A DNA stretch of 64,000 bases, taken from the NCBI RefSeq assembly GCF_044762655.1, contig NZ_JBIWER010000005.1, positions 186,001-250,000 on the forward strand. Direction: 5' to 3'. The position numbers and the translations under genes are program-made. Below, piece after piece: positions 43,018 through 51,182 of the stretch (the first letter of the stretch is position 1; each line of letters begins with the position of its first letter). This DNA comes from Psychrobacillus sp044762655. GTDB lineage: Bacteria; Bacillota; Bacilli; Bacillales_A; Planococcaceae. Below the pieces are notes generated by a model. The model was given only the letters and a program-made list of their open reading frames with translations, was not told the DNA's origin and did no database searches.

Positions 43018-43061
43018 TTGCAATCGTCTCACTGTTGATTTGTCTATCCAAAGATTGCAAC
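43018..43061. promoter_or_regulatory. Inverted repeat before the gltS unit
   Basis: GTTGCAATC and GATTGCAAC, perfect 9-bp arms 26 bases apart, end at the ATG of the 65-codon frame: an operator or a leader hairpin. Confidence 0.4.
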
Positions 43062-43144
43062 CGCTTTCCTTATACAAAATGTTCATCCTAAACTAATGTC
43101 GGTACACAAGGAAACCATCCCAAGGTGAAAATTTGATATACCTT

Positions 43145-43158
43145 AGTAAACGCTTTCA
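43145..43158. promoter_or_regulatory. cre-like site (CcpA) upstream of the gltS unit
   Basis: Minus-strand TGAAAGCGTTTACT fits TGWAANCGNTNWCA at all but the last base. It lies about 130 bases before the first frame of the gltS block. Confidence 0.4.
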
Positions 43159-43344
43159 TCCCTAGGAGATAGAGTTATAGCTAATATTCTCCGGGAGGCT
43201 TATTGAATCCTACAAAATCCGACGTTCCCCATTATACTTTTTTAAAAAATGGTGAATTTTACTCATCCATTCAATTAGCACTCGCTAAACTTTTCATTTG
43301 CTTTAGGATTGTTCAACTACAATTTACATAATATAAAAGACTGA

Positions 43345-43390
43345 ACCACCTAAATCGTTGACAAATCAACGTTCCAGGTGGTCTTCTTTA
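43345..43390 (+). terminator. Terminator-like hairpin in the inserted block
   Basis: ACCACCT/AGGTGGT outer arms and CGTTGA/TCAACG inner arms, then CTTCTTTA. With the next hairpin and the cre-like site it is all I can identify in the 950-base gene-free stretch 43017-43966. Confidence 0.6.
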
Positions 43391-43626
43391 TAAATCAAAC
43401 ACATTTATGGTAGGGTTCCTCAATCAAAAAATTAGAAGTTTCTAGAGTGGAAATCTTAGAAGCGATAATGTGGTTGCTACTGCATCAAAAGAGGGGTTTT
43501 GCACTAGCTCATTTAGTTTAAGTACATTCTTTACAAATTCAATACAATTTTGGAGAAGTATTCATTTTAATAGTAGAAAAAAATCACCAGAATTATTGAG
43601 CGGTGATTAGTTTCCAATGCTTAAAA

Positions 43627-43668
43627 ACAAGCCGATTTACTAGAGAAAATCAGCTTGTTCTTTTTTTG
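43627..43668 (+). terminator. Second terminator-like hairpin in the inserted block
   Basis: ACAAGCCGATTT pairs with AAATCAGCTTGT (one mismatch) and is followed by CTTTTTTT. Confidence 0.65.
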
Positions 43669-43926
43669 TGGCATATTAGCATTTAATGATTCCCATTCTT
43701 AGGATTCATGTCATCCGGTACCAAACCTTGATAATATCGAGGTAATGACTTAATTTTTCTTCTTTTATCGAATCCATTCAAAATACCTGCCAAAATATAA
43801 TATTAGAAAGCAATTTTCAAACCGAATTATACAAGGGAGATTCACCCTTGGGAAGTCTCGTGTCAGAACTCCATTGTTCAAAAAAACGTTGATATGACTA
43901 AGTTTATAGAGCATTCTCCTAAGTTT

Positions 43927-44034
43927 CAAAAAAGAGCCCGACATAAGTCAGACTCTCTTCCATTTCTTAATAAATTAATTGAACAAGCTCTTCTTTAGTA
44001 ATACCACCAAAGTATTTTGGTACATCTACGTTTG
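43927..44034. repeat. 108-bp direct repeat, right copy (within lplJ end)
   Basis: Resident copy: lplJ codons for NVDVPKYFGGITKEELVQLI plus the terminator at 43928-43957. See the partner at 41500-41607. Confidence 0.85.
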
Positions 44035-44959
44035 CTAATGCTGCTTCAATGCCTTCTTTACTATAAGGTTTGCCAGTTAGTAACTGCTCTACTTCTGCCA
44101 TATCCCCTACACCGAAGAAGTCGCCGAAGATCTTTACTTCTTCAATCATTCCTTTGTTCACATCTAAACGAACATCTACTCCTCCGACTGGGAAACGGTG
44201 AGAATGCTTCATGTTGAATTTAGGTGACTTACCAAAATTCCAATCCCATTGTTGGTAACGTTCCTCGGAAAGCTTGTGGATATTTTCCCAGTCTTGATCT
44301 GTTAACTCCCAGTATTGTATATTTTCTTCACCATCAAAAATAGAAGCAAGAAGTTGTGAACGGAACTGTTCGATTGTCATTGGATTTTCTAACAGTTCAT
44401 TAATGTTAGTCACACGGCTACGAATGGATTTAATGCCTTTTGATTCAATTTTTTCCTTGCTCACTTTCAAAGCTGATACAACAGCATCTATTTCTGTATC
44501 AAACATTAATGTTCCATGACTGAACATACGTCCGCGAGTTGAATATTGTGCATTACCAGAGATTTTTTTCCCGCCAGCCATAATATCGTTTCTACCAGAT
44601 AACTCCGCATCAACACCCATTTTAGCTAGAGCATCTATAACAGGCTGCGTAAACTTCTTAAAATTACGGAAACTCTCTCCATCATCCTTTGTTAAAAAGC
44701 TGTAATTCAAGTTGCCTAGGTCATGATACACAGCACCGCCACCGGACAGCCTGCGGACTGGGATTATCCCATTTGCTTCAACAAAATCAGTATTTATCTC
44801 TTCTATCGTATTTTGGTTTCTCCCAATAATAATGGAAGGCTGATTTATGTAAAACAGAAGAAAAGAATCCTTTTCAACGTCCATTGTATTCAATGCATAC
44901 TCCTCAATAGCTAAGTTAATGCGTGGATCTGTTATTCCTTTATTGTCGATAAAATACAT
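43967..44959 (-). CDS. lplJ: Lipoate-protein ligase LplJ
   Basis: A 330-residue ligase that activates lipoate with ATP and attaches it to GcvH and 2-oxoacid dehydrogenase E2 subunits. The lipoyl-AMP pocket motifs RRLSGGGAVYHD (about 70-81) and GRNDIMAGGKKISGNAQ (with the essential Lys) are intact, and the C-terminal accessory domain is present. It closely follows B. subtilis LplJ (YhfJ). The second ATG is used because AAAGGAG is 8 bases upstream of it but only 2 bases from the first. Divergent from yhfH, as in relatives. Confidence 0.93.
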   Translation of the reverse strand: MYFIDNKGITDPRINLAIEEYALNTMDVEKDSFLLFYINQPSIIIGRNQNTIEEINTDFVEANGIIPVRRLSGGGAVYHDLGNLNYSFLTKDDGESFRNFKKFTQPVIDALAKMGVDAELSGRNDIMAGGKKISGNAQYSTRGRMFSHGTLMFDTEIDAVVSALKVSKEKIESKGIKSIRSRVTNINELLENPMTIEQFRSQLLASIFDGEENIQYWELTDQDWENIHKLSEERYQQWDWNFGKSPKFNMKHSHRFPVGGVDVRLDVNKGMIEEVKIFGDFFGVGDMAEVEQLLTGKPYSKEGIEAALANVDVPKYFGGITKEELVQLIY

Positions 44960-45006
44960 GTTCATCTCTCCTTTATCATTATTTTATCAAAAGTTCCGAT
45001 AATATG

Positions 45007-45036
45007 TTGACAAATTGAACTGTGTTATAATACAAT
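45007..45036 (+). promoter_or_regulatory. Promoter of yhfH
   Basis: TTGACA, 18-base spacer, TACAAT; a second TATAAT lies just upstream of that -10. The start codon is 45 bases on. Confidence 0.55.
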
Positions 45037-45081
45037 GATGATAATAAAGTTAGTTATATAACAGATGGAGGTGGAACAACT

Positions 45082-45207
45082 ATGTTAGAAAACGTAATTG
45101 AATTTTTCCGTAACCTGCCCGCTAAGAAATGTGCATCATGTGGTGAAGCAATTGAAGAACAGCATGAATGCTACGGGAACCACTGTGATAAATGCACTAA
45201 AATTTAA
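45082..45207 (+). CDS. yhfH: YhfH-family small zinc-ribbon-like protein
   Basis: A 41-residue protein with CASCGE near the middle and CYGNHCDKC at the end: four or five cysteines arranged as a compact zinc ribbon. The LENVIEFFRNLPAKKC opening matches YhfH, which neighbours lplJ in B. subtilis too. Strong ribosome-binding site (GGAGGTGG). Function unknown. A terminator follows. Confidence 0.8.
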   Translation: MLENVIEFFRNLPAKKCASCGEAIEEQHECYGNHCDKCTKI

Positions 45208-45216
45208 TTAACAATT

Positions 45217-45257
45217 AAAATCCCACTAGATACTCCCCTTTCTAGTGGTTTTTTTAT
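45217..45257 (+). terminator. Terminator of yhfH
   Basis: CCACTAGA ... TCTAGTGG stem followed by seven T residues. Confidence 0.85.
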
Positions 45258-45296
45258 TAATTAAAAAACGCACACACACTTTAATACCATTACCTA

Positions 45297-45362
45297 TTTC
45301 TATCGTTTTCACTGGTCTTAGAACAGACTTGTTACTATTTCATTACTGCGCAATTTTTTTAT
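45297..45362. repeat. Partial copy of the dispersed hairpin repeat (left flank only)
   Basis: TTTCTATCGTTTTC, then CTTAGAACAGACTTG, matches the left flank of copies 2 and 3. The hairpin core is missing. Confidence 0.5.
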
Positions 45363-45394
45363 AAGTCTGTACTAACTTAAGAACTACTCACTTT

Positions 45395-45437
45395 ATTGAT
45401 TGTAGTGGACGGCGTACGCCTGGAACGGAAATCAGCG
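45395..45437. repeat. GC-rich repeat, internally deleted copy
   Basis: Keeps the left end (ATTGATTGTAGTGGACGGCG) and right end (CGCCTGGAACGGAAATCAGC) of the full copy at 4.0 kb. The middle, about 75 bases, is gone, leaving GGCG-TA-CGCC. Confidence 0.65.
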
Positions 45438-45460
45438 GTCTGATTGGATTATACTTTAAA

Positions 45461-45494
45461 CCAAAAACCCACCTCTTTTATGAGATGGGTTTTA
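45461..45494 (-). terminator. Terminator of yhgE
   Basis: AAACCCACCTC/GAGATGGGTTT hairpin (one G-U pair) with A- and T-rich flanks. Confidence 0.75.
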
Positions 45495-45498
45495 AAAA

Positions 45499-47688
45499 TT
45501 ATACTTCCGCTGTTTCTTTAGAATGACGTTTTTTGAATAATAGCATGAAATAACCCAAAGTTAAGGTCAGACATACTATCATAAATCCTAATAACACACT
45601 ATTAGTGGACCAGAAATTGCTTATGTCTCCTGTTGAAATGGAAGCTTTAAAGCTTTGTACTGAGTAAGTCATCGGTAAGAATTTATTAAAGATTTGTAGC
45701 TGCTGAGGTATTAGCTCCAATGGGAAAGTACCTGCGCTAGTTGTCAATTGAAGTATTAAGATAACAATTGCAACAAAGCGACCTGGATCACCAAGTACTG
45801 TTACAAGTAATTGGACAATAGCTAAGTAGGTAAAGCTTGTAATGATGGTCGATAATATAAACAATCCTACACTTTGTGTCTCCAATTTTAAAGCAAATAA
45901 AGCAATAGCTACAACAACTAAAGATTGAATAATCCCTACTACTCCCAAAACTGAGATCTTACTTAAAAACCAAGATGCTCCGCTGGTAGGCTTAATCGCG
46001 GCCTGTACGAATGGAAATACGATCGAAATGAGTAATGCACCTACAAATAATCCAAGAGATAAGAAGTATGGTGTAAATCCTGTACCATAGTTTGGTACCT
46101 CATTTACTCCTTCGACATTCACATCTACTGGAGATGCTACCATTTCATATGTGGAATTATTGGCTGATACCTCTTTAGATTGTTCACTAGCATCCTTTAA
46201 GCTCGATTGTAAAATTTCCGTTCCTGCTGCTAACTGTTCCGTTCCCTCTGTTAATTTTGTTGAGCCATCTGCTAATTCTCCAGATTTCTCAGCTAATGTT
46301 CCTGTTCCTGTTTTTAACTGACTTGAACCAGATGCTAATTTATTTAGACCGGCTACTAAACTAGAAGAACCATCATATGCTTGCTGCATTCCAGTTGTTA
46401 AGTCGTTCATTTTAGCTGCAAGTGTATTAGTTCCTGTTGCTAAACTTGCGGAACCTTCCATTAATGCACTTGAAGAGTCATTTAATTGTGAAATACCTTG
46501 TTTTGCCTGCGTGTAACCTGCACTCAATTGTTCAGCTCCGCTACTCACTTGAGTAGTACCTTTTGATAGGGCATCTGTACCATTAGCGAGCTTTTCTAAA
46601 CCAGCCGATACAGTGGAACTACCATTTTCTATCTGTTTTATTGTTTCTTTTAAGGTTGCTGCCTGTTCAGCTGGTAATGATTCTGAAAGCTGATTTAACT
46701 GTTTCGCTAATGCTTGAATGCCAGCAGTAACCTGAGTAGAACCTTCAGATAACTGTATTGCGCTATTATTAATAGCTTCACTGCTTGATTGTAATGTAGC
46801 TAATGATTTAAGTATTTCTTTTTCTTTTGCACTTAATAATTGATAACTTTCGTTTAGTTTAGCTACTCCACTTGTATACGTTTGAATTCCACTGTTTAAT
46901 TTACCTGCACCTGTTGCAGTTTGATTGATGCCGTCTGCTAATTGCTTTGTTCCATCTGTAAGTGTGGATAATCCATTATTTAAATCCGTAGAACCAGTTG
47001 CAGCTTTCTGAATACCATCCACAACTGTACTAGTTCCATCTCGAAGTTCGATTGTACTACTTGCCAACTGTCCTAAATAGCCTTTTAAATCAGATGCGCC
47101 TGTATTAATTTCTACAGCACCATCTTTTAATGCACCTGCTCCATCGGAGGCTTCAGCAAATCCATCTCCCAATTTCGTAATAGAATCAAATAATTGTTCC
47201 GCATAAGTTGCAGATACTTGTTTATTTACCTCCGCCCGAATTCGATCCATTGCGGTTTCACCAATTTGAGAGGATAGAAAGTTATATCCTTCATTTGCTT
47301 TGTAAGTAATAACCATCTTTTGAGGTTCTTCATCTAACAATGTTGTTGCATGTTGTGAAAAGTTTTCTGGAATCTCGATTAATAAATAATAGTCTTCATT
47401 TACTAATCCTTCATCTGCTTCTTCCTTTGAAACAGAAACAAACTTAAATTGTCCACTTTCCTTTAATTTCTCAGATAGGTCATTTCCTAACGATAAAGTA
47501 GTATCGTTATACGTAGCACCCTCGTCTGCATTCACAACTGCTACTGGTAGATCACTTAAATTTGCATAGGGATCCCAAAATGCCCACAAAAACATTCCTG
47601 CATACATAACAGGTATGAACAATACTGCAATTATAGGAATAAGTAATTTCCTATTTGTAAAAATACTTTTCCATTCTGATTTAATCAT
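45499..47688 (-). CDS. yhgE: YhgE/Pip-family membrane protein
   Basis: A 729-residue protein. One N-terminal helix (about 17-36) is followed by a long extracellular coiled-coil region (about 150-510) built from repeats such as LxxGxxxLxxG (TGSTDLNNGLSTLTDGTKQL) and five or six C-terminal helices, the Pip/YhgE architecture (phage-infection protein, also part of type VII-linked and ABC-2-like exporters). In B. subtilis yhgE adjoins yhgD and hemEH, as here. An ATG with GGGAG 8 bases upstream is used. Controlled probably by the TetR protein upstream. Confidence 0.87.
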   Translation of the reverse strand: MIKSEWKSIFTNRKLLIPIIAVLFIPVMYAGMFLWAFWDPYANLSDLPVAVVNADEGATYNDTTLSLGNDLSEKLKESGQFKFVSVSKEEADEGLVNEDYYLLIEIPENFSQHATTLLDEEPQKMVITYKANEGYNFLSSQIGETAMDRIRAEVNKQVSATYAEQLFDSITKLGDGFAEASDGAGALKDGAVEINTGASDLKGYLGQLASSTIELRDGTSTVVDGIQKAATGSTDLNNGLSTLTDGTKQLADGINQTATGAGKLNSGIQTYTSGVAKLNESYQLLSAKEKEILKSLATLQSSSEAINNSAIQLSEGSTQVTAGIQALAKQLNQLSESLPAEQAATLKETIKQIENGSSTVSAGLEKLANGTDALSKGTTQVSSGAEQLSAGYTQAKQGISQLNDSSSALMEGSASLATGTNTLAAKMNDLTTGMQQAYDGSSSLVAGLNKLASGSSQLKTGTGTLAEKSGELADGSTKLTEGTEQLAAGTEILQSSLKDASEQSKEVSANNSTYEMVASPVDVNVEGVNEVPNYGTGFTPYFLSLGLFVGALLISIVFPFVQAAIKPTSGASWFLSKISVLGVVGIIQSLVVVAIALFALKLETQSVGLFILSTIITSFTYLAIVQLLVTVLGDPGRFVAIVILILQLTTSAGTFPLELIPQQLQIFNKFLPMTYSVQSFKASISTGDISNFWSTNSVLLGFMIVCLTLTLGYFMLLFKKRHSKETAEV

Positions 47689-47705
47689 CTCATTCACTCC
47701 CAGTA

Positions 47706-47730
47706 CTGAATGACCAATTCGTTCATTCAG
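47706..47730. promoter_or_regulatory. TetR-type operator before yhgE
   Basis: CTGAATGA and TCATTCAG are perfect 8-bp half-sites 9 bases apart, 18 bases upstream of yhgE, in the spacer behind yhgD. Confidence 0.6.
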
Positions 47731-47754
47731 TCATTTCATTTTAAAAAATTAGTC

Positions 47755-48324
47755 TCAATTAATGAGACTTTGAAAAATAGTATCTTGGAAAAAGTCAGCA
47801 ATTTCACGTTCTGTTAGTGGTTTTTCATGCGTTAAATTCCAGTCGTTTACAAATGCCAAATACCCTTTTAATAATAAATATGCAACGAGTTCACTATTTA
47901 CTTGGCGTACTTCCCCTGCATTTATATACTTATCAATCTTCTGTTTTATAAAAGAAACAATTGCTTGCTCAATTTGTGCTTTCACAAGTGTAACAGGTGG
48001 CGTTCTCCATTCCTGTTCCTCGGCAATTATTTTAGCAAACAGCTGATGTGTATCTCGGAATTCTAGCATTTTCATCAAGGCAGCATACGCATTTTCTTGA
48101 AAGGATGCTTCTTCCTTTATCACTATTGTTGCTTCCTGTTTCATTTCTACGATAATACGAAGTACAATTTCTTGAAAAAGTACTTCTTTATTCTCAAAAA
48201 AAGTATAAATTGTACCTTTCCCTACATTTGCAATTTTAGCTATTTGCTCCATCGTTGTAGCTTTATAGCCAAACAAGGAAAAAGATTTAGTTGCTGCATC
48301 TAATATTTCCTGTCTGCGATCCAC
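47755..48324 (-). CDS. yhgD: TetR-family regulator YhgD
   Basis: A 189-residue regulator with a TetR_N helix-turn-helix (about 10-50; TTMEQIAKIANVGKGTIYTF) and an unconserved ligand domain. It precedes yhgE and palindromes lie before both genes, so it likely represses itself and yhgE. Start GTG, 9 bases after TAGGAG; an in-frame start six codons upstream would overlap that site. Ligand unknown. Confidence 0.85.
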   Translation of the reverse strand: MDRRQEILDAATKSFSLFGYKATTMEQIAKIANVGKGTIYTFFENKEVLFQEIVLRIIVEMKQEATIVIKEEASFQENAYAALMKMLEFRDTHQLFAKIIAEEQEWRTPPVTLVKAQIEQAIVSFIKQKIDKYINAGEVRQVNSELVAYLLLKGYLAFVNDWNLTHEKPLTEREIADFFQDTIFQSLIN

Positions 48325-48346
48325 ATGTTCAACTCCTATCAAAAAA

Positions 48347-48377
48347 TGACTAGAAAACCATTTCGGTCATCTAGTCA
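48347..48377. promoter_or_regulatory. Operator-like palindrome before yhgD
   Basis: TGACTAGA and TCTAGTCA, perfect 8-bp half-sites 15 bases apart, lie directly downstream of the yhgD promoter -10 region. Confidence 0.55.
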
Positions 48378-48379
48378 CT

Positions 48380-48408
48380 ATAATACACTTCTCTTATTTC
48401 TTTAGCAA
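48380..48408 (-). promoter_or_regulatory. Promoter of yhgD
   Basis: Minus-strand TTGCTA, 17-base spacer, TATTAT; the palindrome follows at the likely start of transcription. Confidence 0.6.
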
Positions 48409-48412
48409 GTTT

Positions 48413-48877
48413 TTACTCATGATTCATGTGACTCATCGAATCATCCGAATCATCCGGAATTACTTTAGTCATATCTGGATCTCCAACGATCAGTTCCTGC
48501 TTAGGCATAACATGAAGTCCTCTTGCATTCGTATGTGCAAACATATAATAGACGCCATCATGATCAAATGTAAAATTCGCTTCATACACGCCGTCTTTCG
48601 TTAAAGTACCTTCAATCATATGTCCTTCCTCACGCATACCTGACTCCCATACTTCGAATTCAACAGAAGCATCATCTACCGCTTCACCTGATTGAGATAC
48701 TTTTGCAGATAATACAACGTCTTCTATAGCAAGTGTTTCATCCGTTTGGATGTCAACTACTACTTCCTCTAGTGTACCTTCATTATGATGTGTTGCATTG
48801 CTTCCCGTTTCTTCTTTGTCCCCACAGCCTACAAGTGTCATGGTTGCAAATGCTAGAATTGCTAATGTTTTTTTCAT
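48413..48877 (-). CDS. YtkA/FixH-like lipoprotein
   Basis: A 154-residue lipoprotein precursor. The signal peptide ends in LVGC with the lipid-bearing Cys at 18, followed by a His-rich linker (NATHHNEG) and a YtkA-like beta domain (about 40-130), with a His/Asp tail (SHMNHE). YtkA-like domains occur near copper and cytochrome-oxidase assembly genes; metal handling is possible. It occupies the place where hemY follows hemH in B. subtilis. The start has GGGAGG 10 bases upstream. Confidence 0.72.
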   Translation of the reverse strand: MKKTLAILAFATMTLVGCGDKEETGSNATHHNEGTLEEVVVDIQTDETLAIEDVVLSAKVSQSGEAVDDASVEFEVWESGMREEGHMIEGTLTKDGVYEANFTFDHDGVYYMFAHTNARGLHVMPKQELIVGDPDMTKVIPDDSDDSMSHMNHE

Positions 48878-48932
48878 CGTGATACATCCTCCCAATTTGT
48901 TAAGGTATATAATATAAATTTTATACTTTGTT

Positions 48933-48969
48933 AAAAAAAAGTCTTAAACACCTGGCTGATGTTTAAGAC
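48933..48969 (-). terminator. Terminator of hemE-hemH
   Basis: GTCTTAAACA/TGTTTAAGAC perfect 10-bp stem followed by eight T residues on the minus strand. Confidence 0.85.
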
Positions 48970-48983
48970 ATTTAACAAAAGAT

Positions 48984-49910
48984 TTATTTTAAATGCTTTA
49001 ATACAACATCGGCCATTGCATCAACAAATTGAGGCTGTGCATTTGGCATTTCTGGGCGCACGTATGTCGCTCCGATGTCATCGCATACTACTTTACATTC
49101 ATAGTCATTATCATAAAGGACCTCTAAATGCTCCGCTACGAATCCTACTGGAGTGTATACAAATGTAGTGTATCCTTTTTGTTCATGTAATTCACGAGTT
49201 AAATCCTGTACGTCTGGCCCAATCCAAGGCTCTGGTGTTTGTCCTGCACTTTGCCAACCTACTGCGTAGTTTTTCACGCCTGCAGCTGCGGCAATTAGAT
49301 CTGCTGTTTCTTGTAATTGGTCTGGATATGGATCGCCTAGTTCTTTTATTTTTTCTGGTAGTGAGTGTGCTGAAACGATTAGACATGCTTTTTCGCGTTG
49401 CTCTTCTGTCATTTCTGCGAATGCTGCGCTAACCTTGTCGTTCCAATACTGGATGAATTTTGGTTCATCATACCAGCTTTCTACGGAAGTAATTTTCAAG
49501 TTACCAAGCTTTTCTGCTTCCTCTTGAATACGACCATTATAGGACTTAATAGAGAACGTAGAGAAATGAGGTGCCAATACTATAGATACTGCTTCCGTAA
49601 TGCCATCTTTATGCATTTCCGCAACCGCGTCCTCTAAGAAAGGCTCGATATGCTTCAATCCAATGTATAGCTTAAATTCAATTTCATCCTGCAATTCATT
49701 TAAACGGTTACATAATCCTTCTGCTTGGCTTTGCGTAATTTTAGCAAGCGGAGAAATCCCGCCGATTGCTTCGTAACGTCCAGTTAGATCAGCAAGCTGC
49801 TCATCACTTGGCTTACGACCATGTCTGATATGTGTATAATATCGTTCAATATCTGCCTCTGTGTAAGGAGTTCCATATGCCATTACTAATAAACCCATTG
49901 TCTTTTTCAT
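48984..49910 (-). CDS. hemH: Coproporphyrin ferrochelatase HemH/CpfC
   Basis: A 308-residue enzyme that inserts Fe(II) into coproporphyrin III in the Gram-positive haem route. The metal-site histidine lies in SAHSLPEK (about 183) and the conserved glutamate in the VGFVAEHLEVLYDND segment. It aligns almost end to end with B. subtilis HemH. The second of two adjacent ATGs is preferred by distance from GAGGTG. Second gene after hemE (18-base gap), with a strong terminator behind it and no hemY. Confidence 0.93.
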   Translation of the reverse strand: MKKTMGLLVMAYGTPYTEADIERYYTHIRHGRKPSDEQLADLTGRYEAIGGISPLAKITQSQAEGLCNRLNELQDEIEFKLYIGLKHIEPFLEDAVAEMHKDGITEAVSIVLAPHFSTFSIKSYNGRIQEEAEKLGNLKITSVESWYDEPKFIQYWNDKVSAAFAEMTEEQREKACLIVSAHSLPEKIKELGDPYPDQLQETADLIAAAAGVKNYAVGWQSAGQTPEPWIGPDVQDLTRELHEQKGYTTFVYTPVGFVAEHLEVLYDNDYECKVVCDDIGATYVRPEMPNAQPQFVDAMADVVLKHLK

Positions 49911-49928
49911 CATATTCACCTCAAAAAT

Positions 49929-50981
49929 TTAGTTTGATTTTGCTGCGATAAGTTCTTTACTATAATCATGCACAAAAGAGGTTAAACGTTTTAAAGTATC
50001 TGGATCTACTTCTGGGAACACTCCATGTCCAAGATTGAAAATATGTCCTGGCTGTGCCACCCCTTGTTCTACAATAATTTTTGCACGTTTTTCAATCTCT
50101 TCCCAACCGCCAATTAGATAGGATGGATCTAAATTCCCCATTAACGGCTTCGTTAATCCTTTTGCACGAGCTTCTTCTATAGATAAACGCCAGTCAATCC
50201 CAACCACGTTCACAGGAAGGTCATGCCACTCCATTGCTAAGTGGCTCGCACCAACACCGAATGTAATTAGCGGTACTCCTGTTTCACGAAGCTCCGTGAA
50301 AATACGTGTCATCACCGGTTTGATGAAAATACGGTAATCCGCTACATTCAATGCGCCAACCCACGAATCAAAGATTTGAATTGCCTTCGCACCCGCTTTA
50401 ACCTGTGCTTTGATATATACAATAATCATATCCGCAAGCTTGTCCATTAATGCAAACCACGCTTGTGGTTCGGATACCATAAATGCTTTCGTTTTGTTAT
50501 AGCTTTTAGAAGGTCCCCCTTCAATCATATAACTTGCTAGCGTAAATGGAGCCCCTGCAAATCCGATTAGTGGAACATTTAGCTGCTCTGTCGTTAATAA
50601 TTTTATTGTCTCTAAAACGAATGGTACATCGTCTTCAGGTGATAATTCGCCTAAATTAGCCACATCTTGTACAGTACGAATTGGATTGGAAATAACAGGA
50701 CCAACTCCTGATTTGATCTTAACATCTACGCCAATACCAACGAGCGGTGTAACAATATCCTTATAAAGGATGGCTGCATCGACATTGTAATTTTCTACTG
50801 GTAAACGTGTAACGTAAGCACATAATTCAGGTTCATGTGTAATTTGTTCCAAGGAATACTTTTCTTTTATTTTTCTGTATTCGGGTTGTGATCTTCCAGC
50901 TTGCCTCATAAACCAAACTGGTGTGTGTTCTACTTGCTCTCCACGTGCTGCGCGAAGAAGGGTATCGTTAAATTTAGTCAT
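49929..50981 (-). CDS. hemE: Uroporphyrinogen decarboxylase HemE
   Basis: A 350-residue enzyme converting uroporphyrinogen III to coproporphyrinogen III. The substrate-binding signature VWFMRQAGRSQPEYR (22-36) is intact, as are the ILYKDIVTPL and FGVGASHL segments. First gene of a two-gene haem operon, with a promoter 80-105 bases upstream. Length equals that of the family. Confidence 0.95.
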   Translation of the reverse strand: MTKFNDTLLRAARGEQVEHTPVWFMRQAGRSQPEYRKIKEKYSLEQITHEPELCAYVTRLPVENYNVDAAILYKDIVTPLVGIGVDVKIKSGVGPVISNPIRTVQDVANLGELSPEDDVPFVLETIKLLTTEQLNVPLIGFAGAPFTLASYMIEGGPSKSYNKTKAFMVSEPQAWFALMDKLADMIIVYIKAQVKAGAKAIQIFDSWVGALNVADYRIFIKPVMTRIFTELRETGVPLITFGVGASHLAMEWHDLPVNVVGIDWRLSIEEARAKGLTKPLMGNLDPSYLIGGWEEIEKRAKIIVEQGVAQPGHIFNLGHGVFPEVDPDTLKRLTSFVHDYSKELIAAKSN

Positions 50982-51057
50982 TAAAGGTACCTGCCTCTCA
51001 TTATATAAACGTACTGTTTTTACTATACGTTACCACTATAGACGTTCTTTTTTCTAA

Positions 51058-51086
51058 AGTATAGCAAAATAGGGTATTTGTCATAA
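51058..51086 (-). promoter_or_regulatory. Promoter of hemE-hemH
   Basis: Minus-strand TTATGA, 17-base spacer, TATACT. The plus-strand promoter for hmoB probably overlaps it (TTGTCA at 51079, 17 bases, TTATAT), so the two units may compete. Confidence 0.5.
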
Positions 51087-51182
51087 AATTGTTCGGATTA
51101 TTATATGATACTTGTGTATTATGTTTTTAAAGATTAGATTATGGGAAAGATATAATAAATAATAAGAAGGGAGATATTTTCC

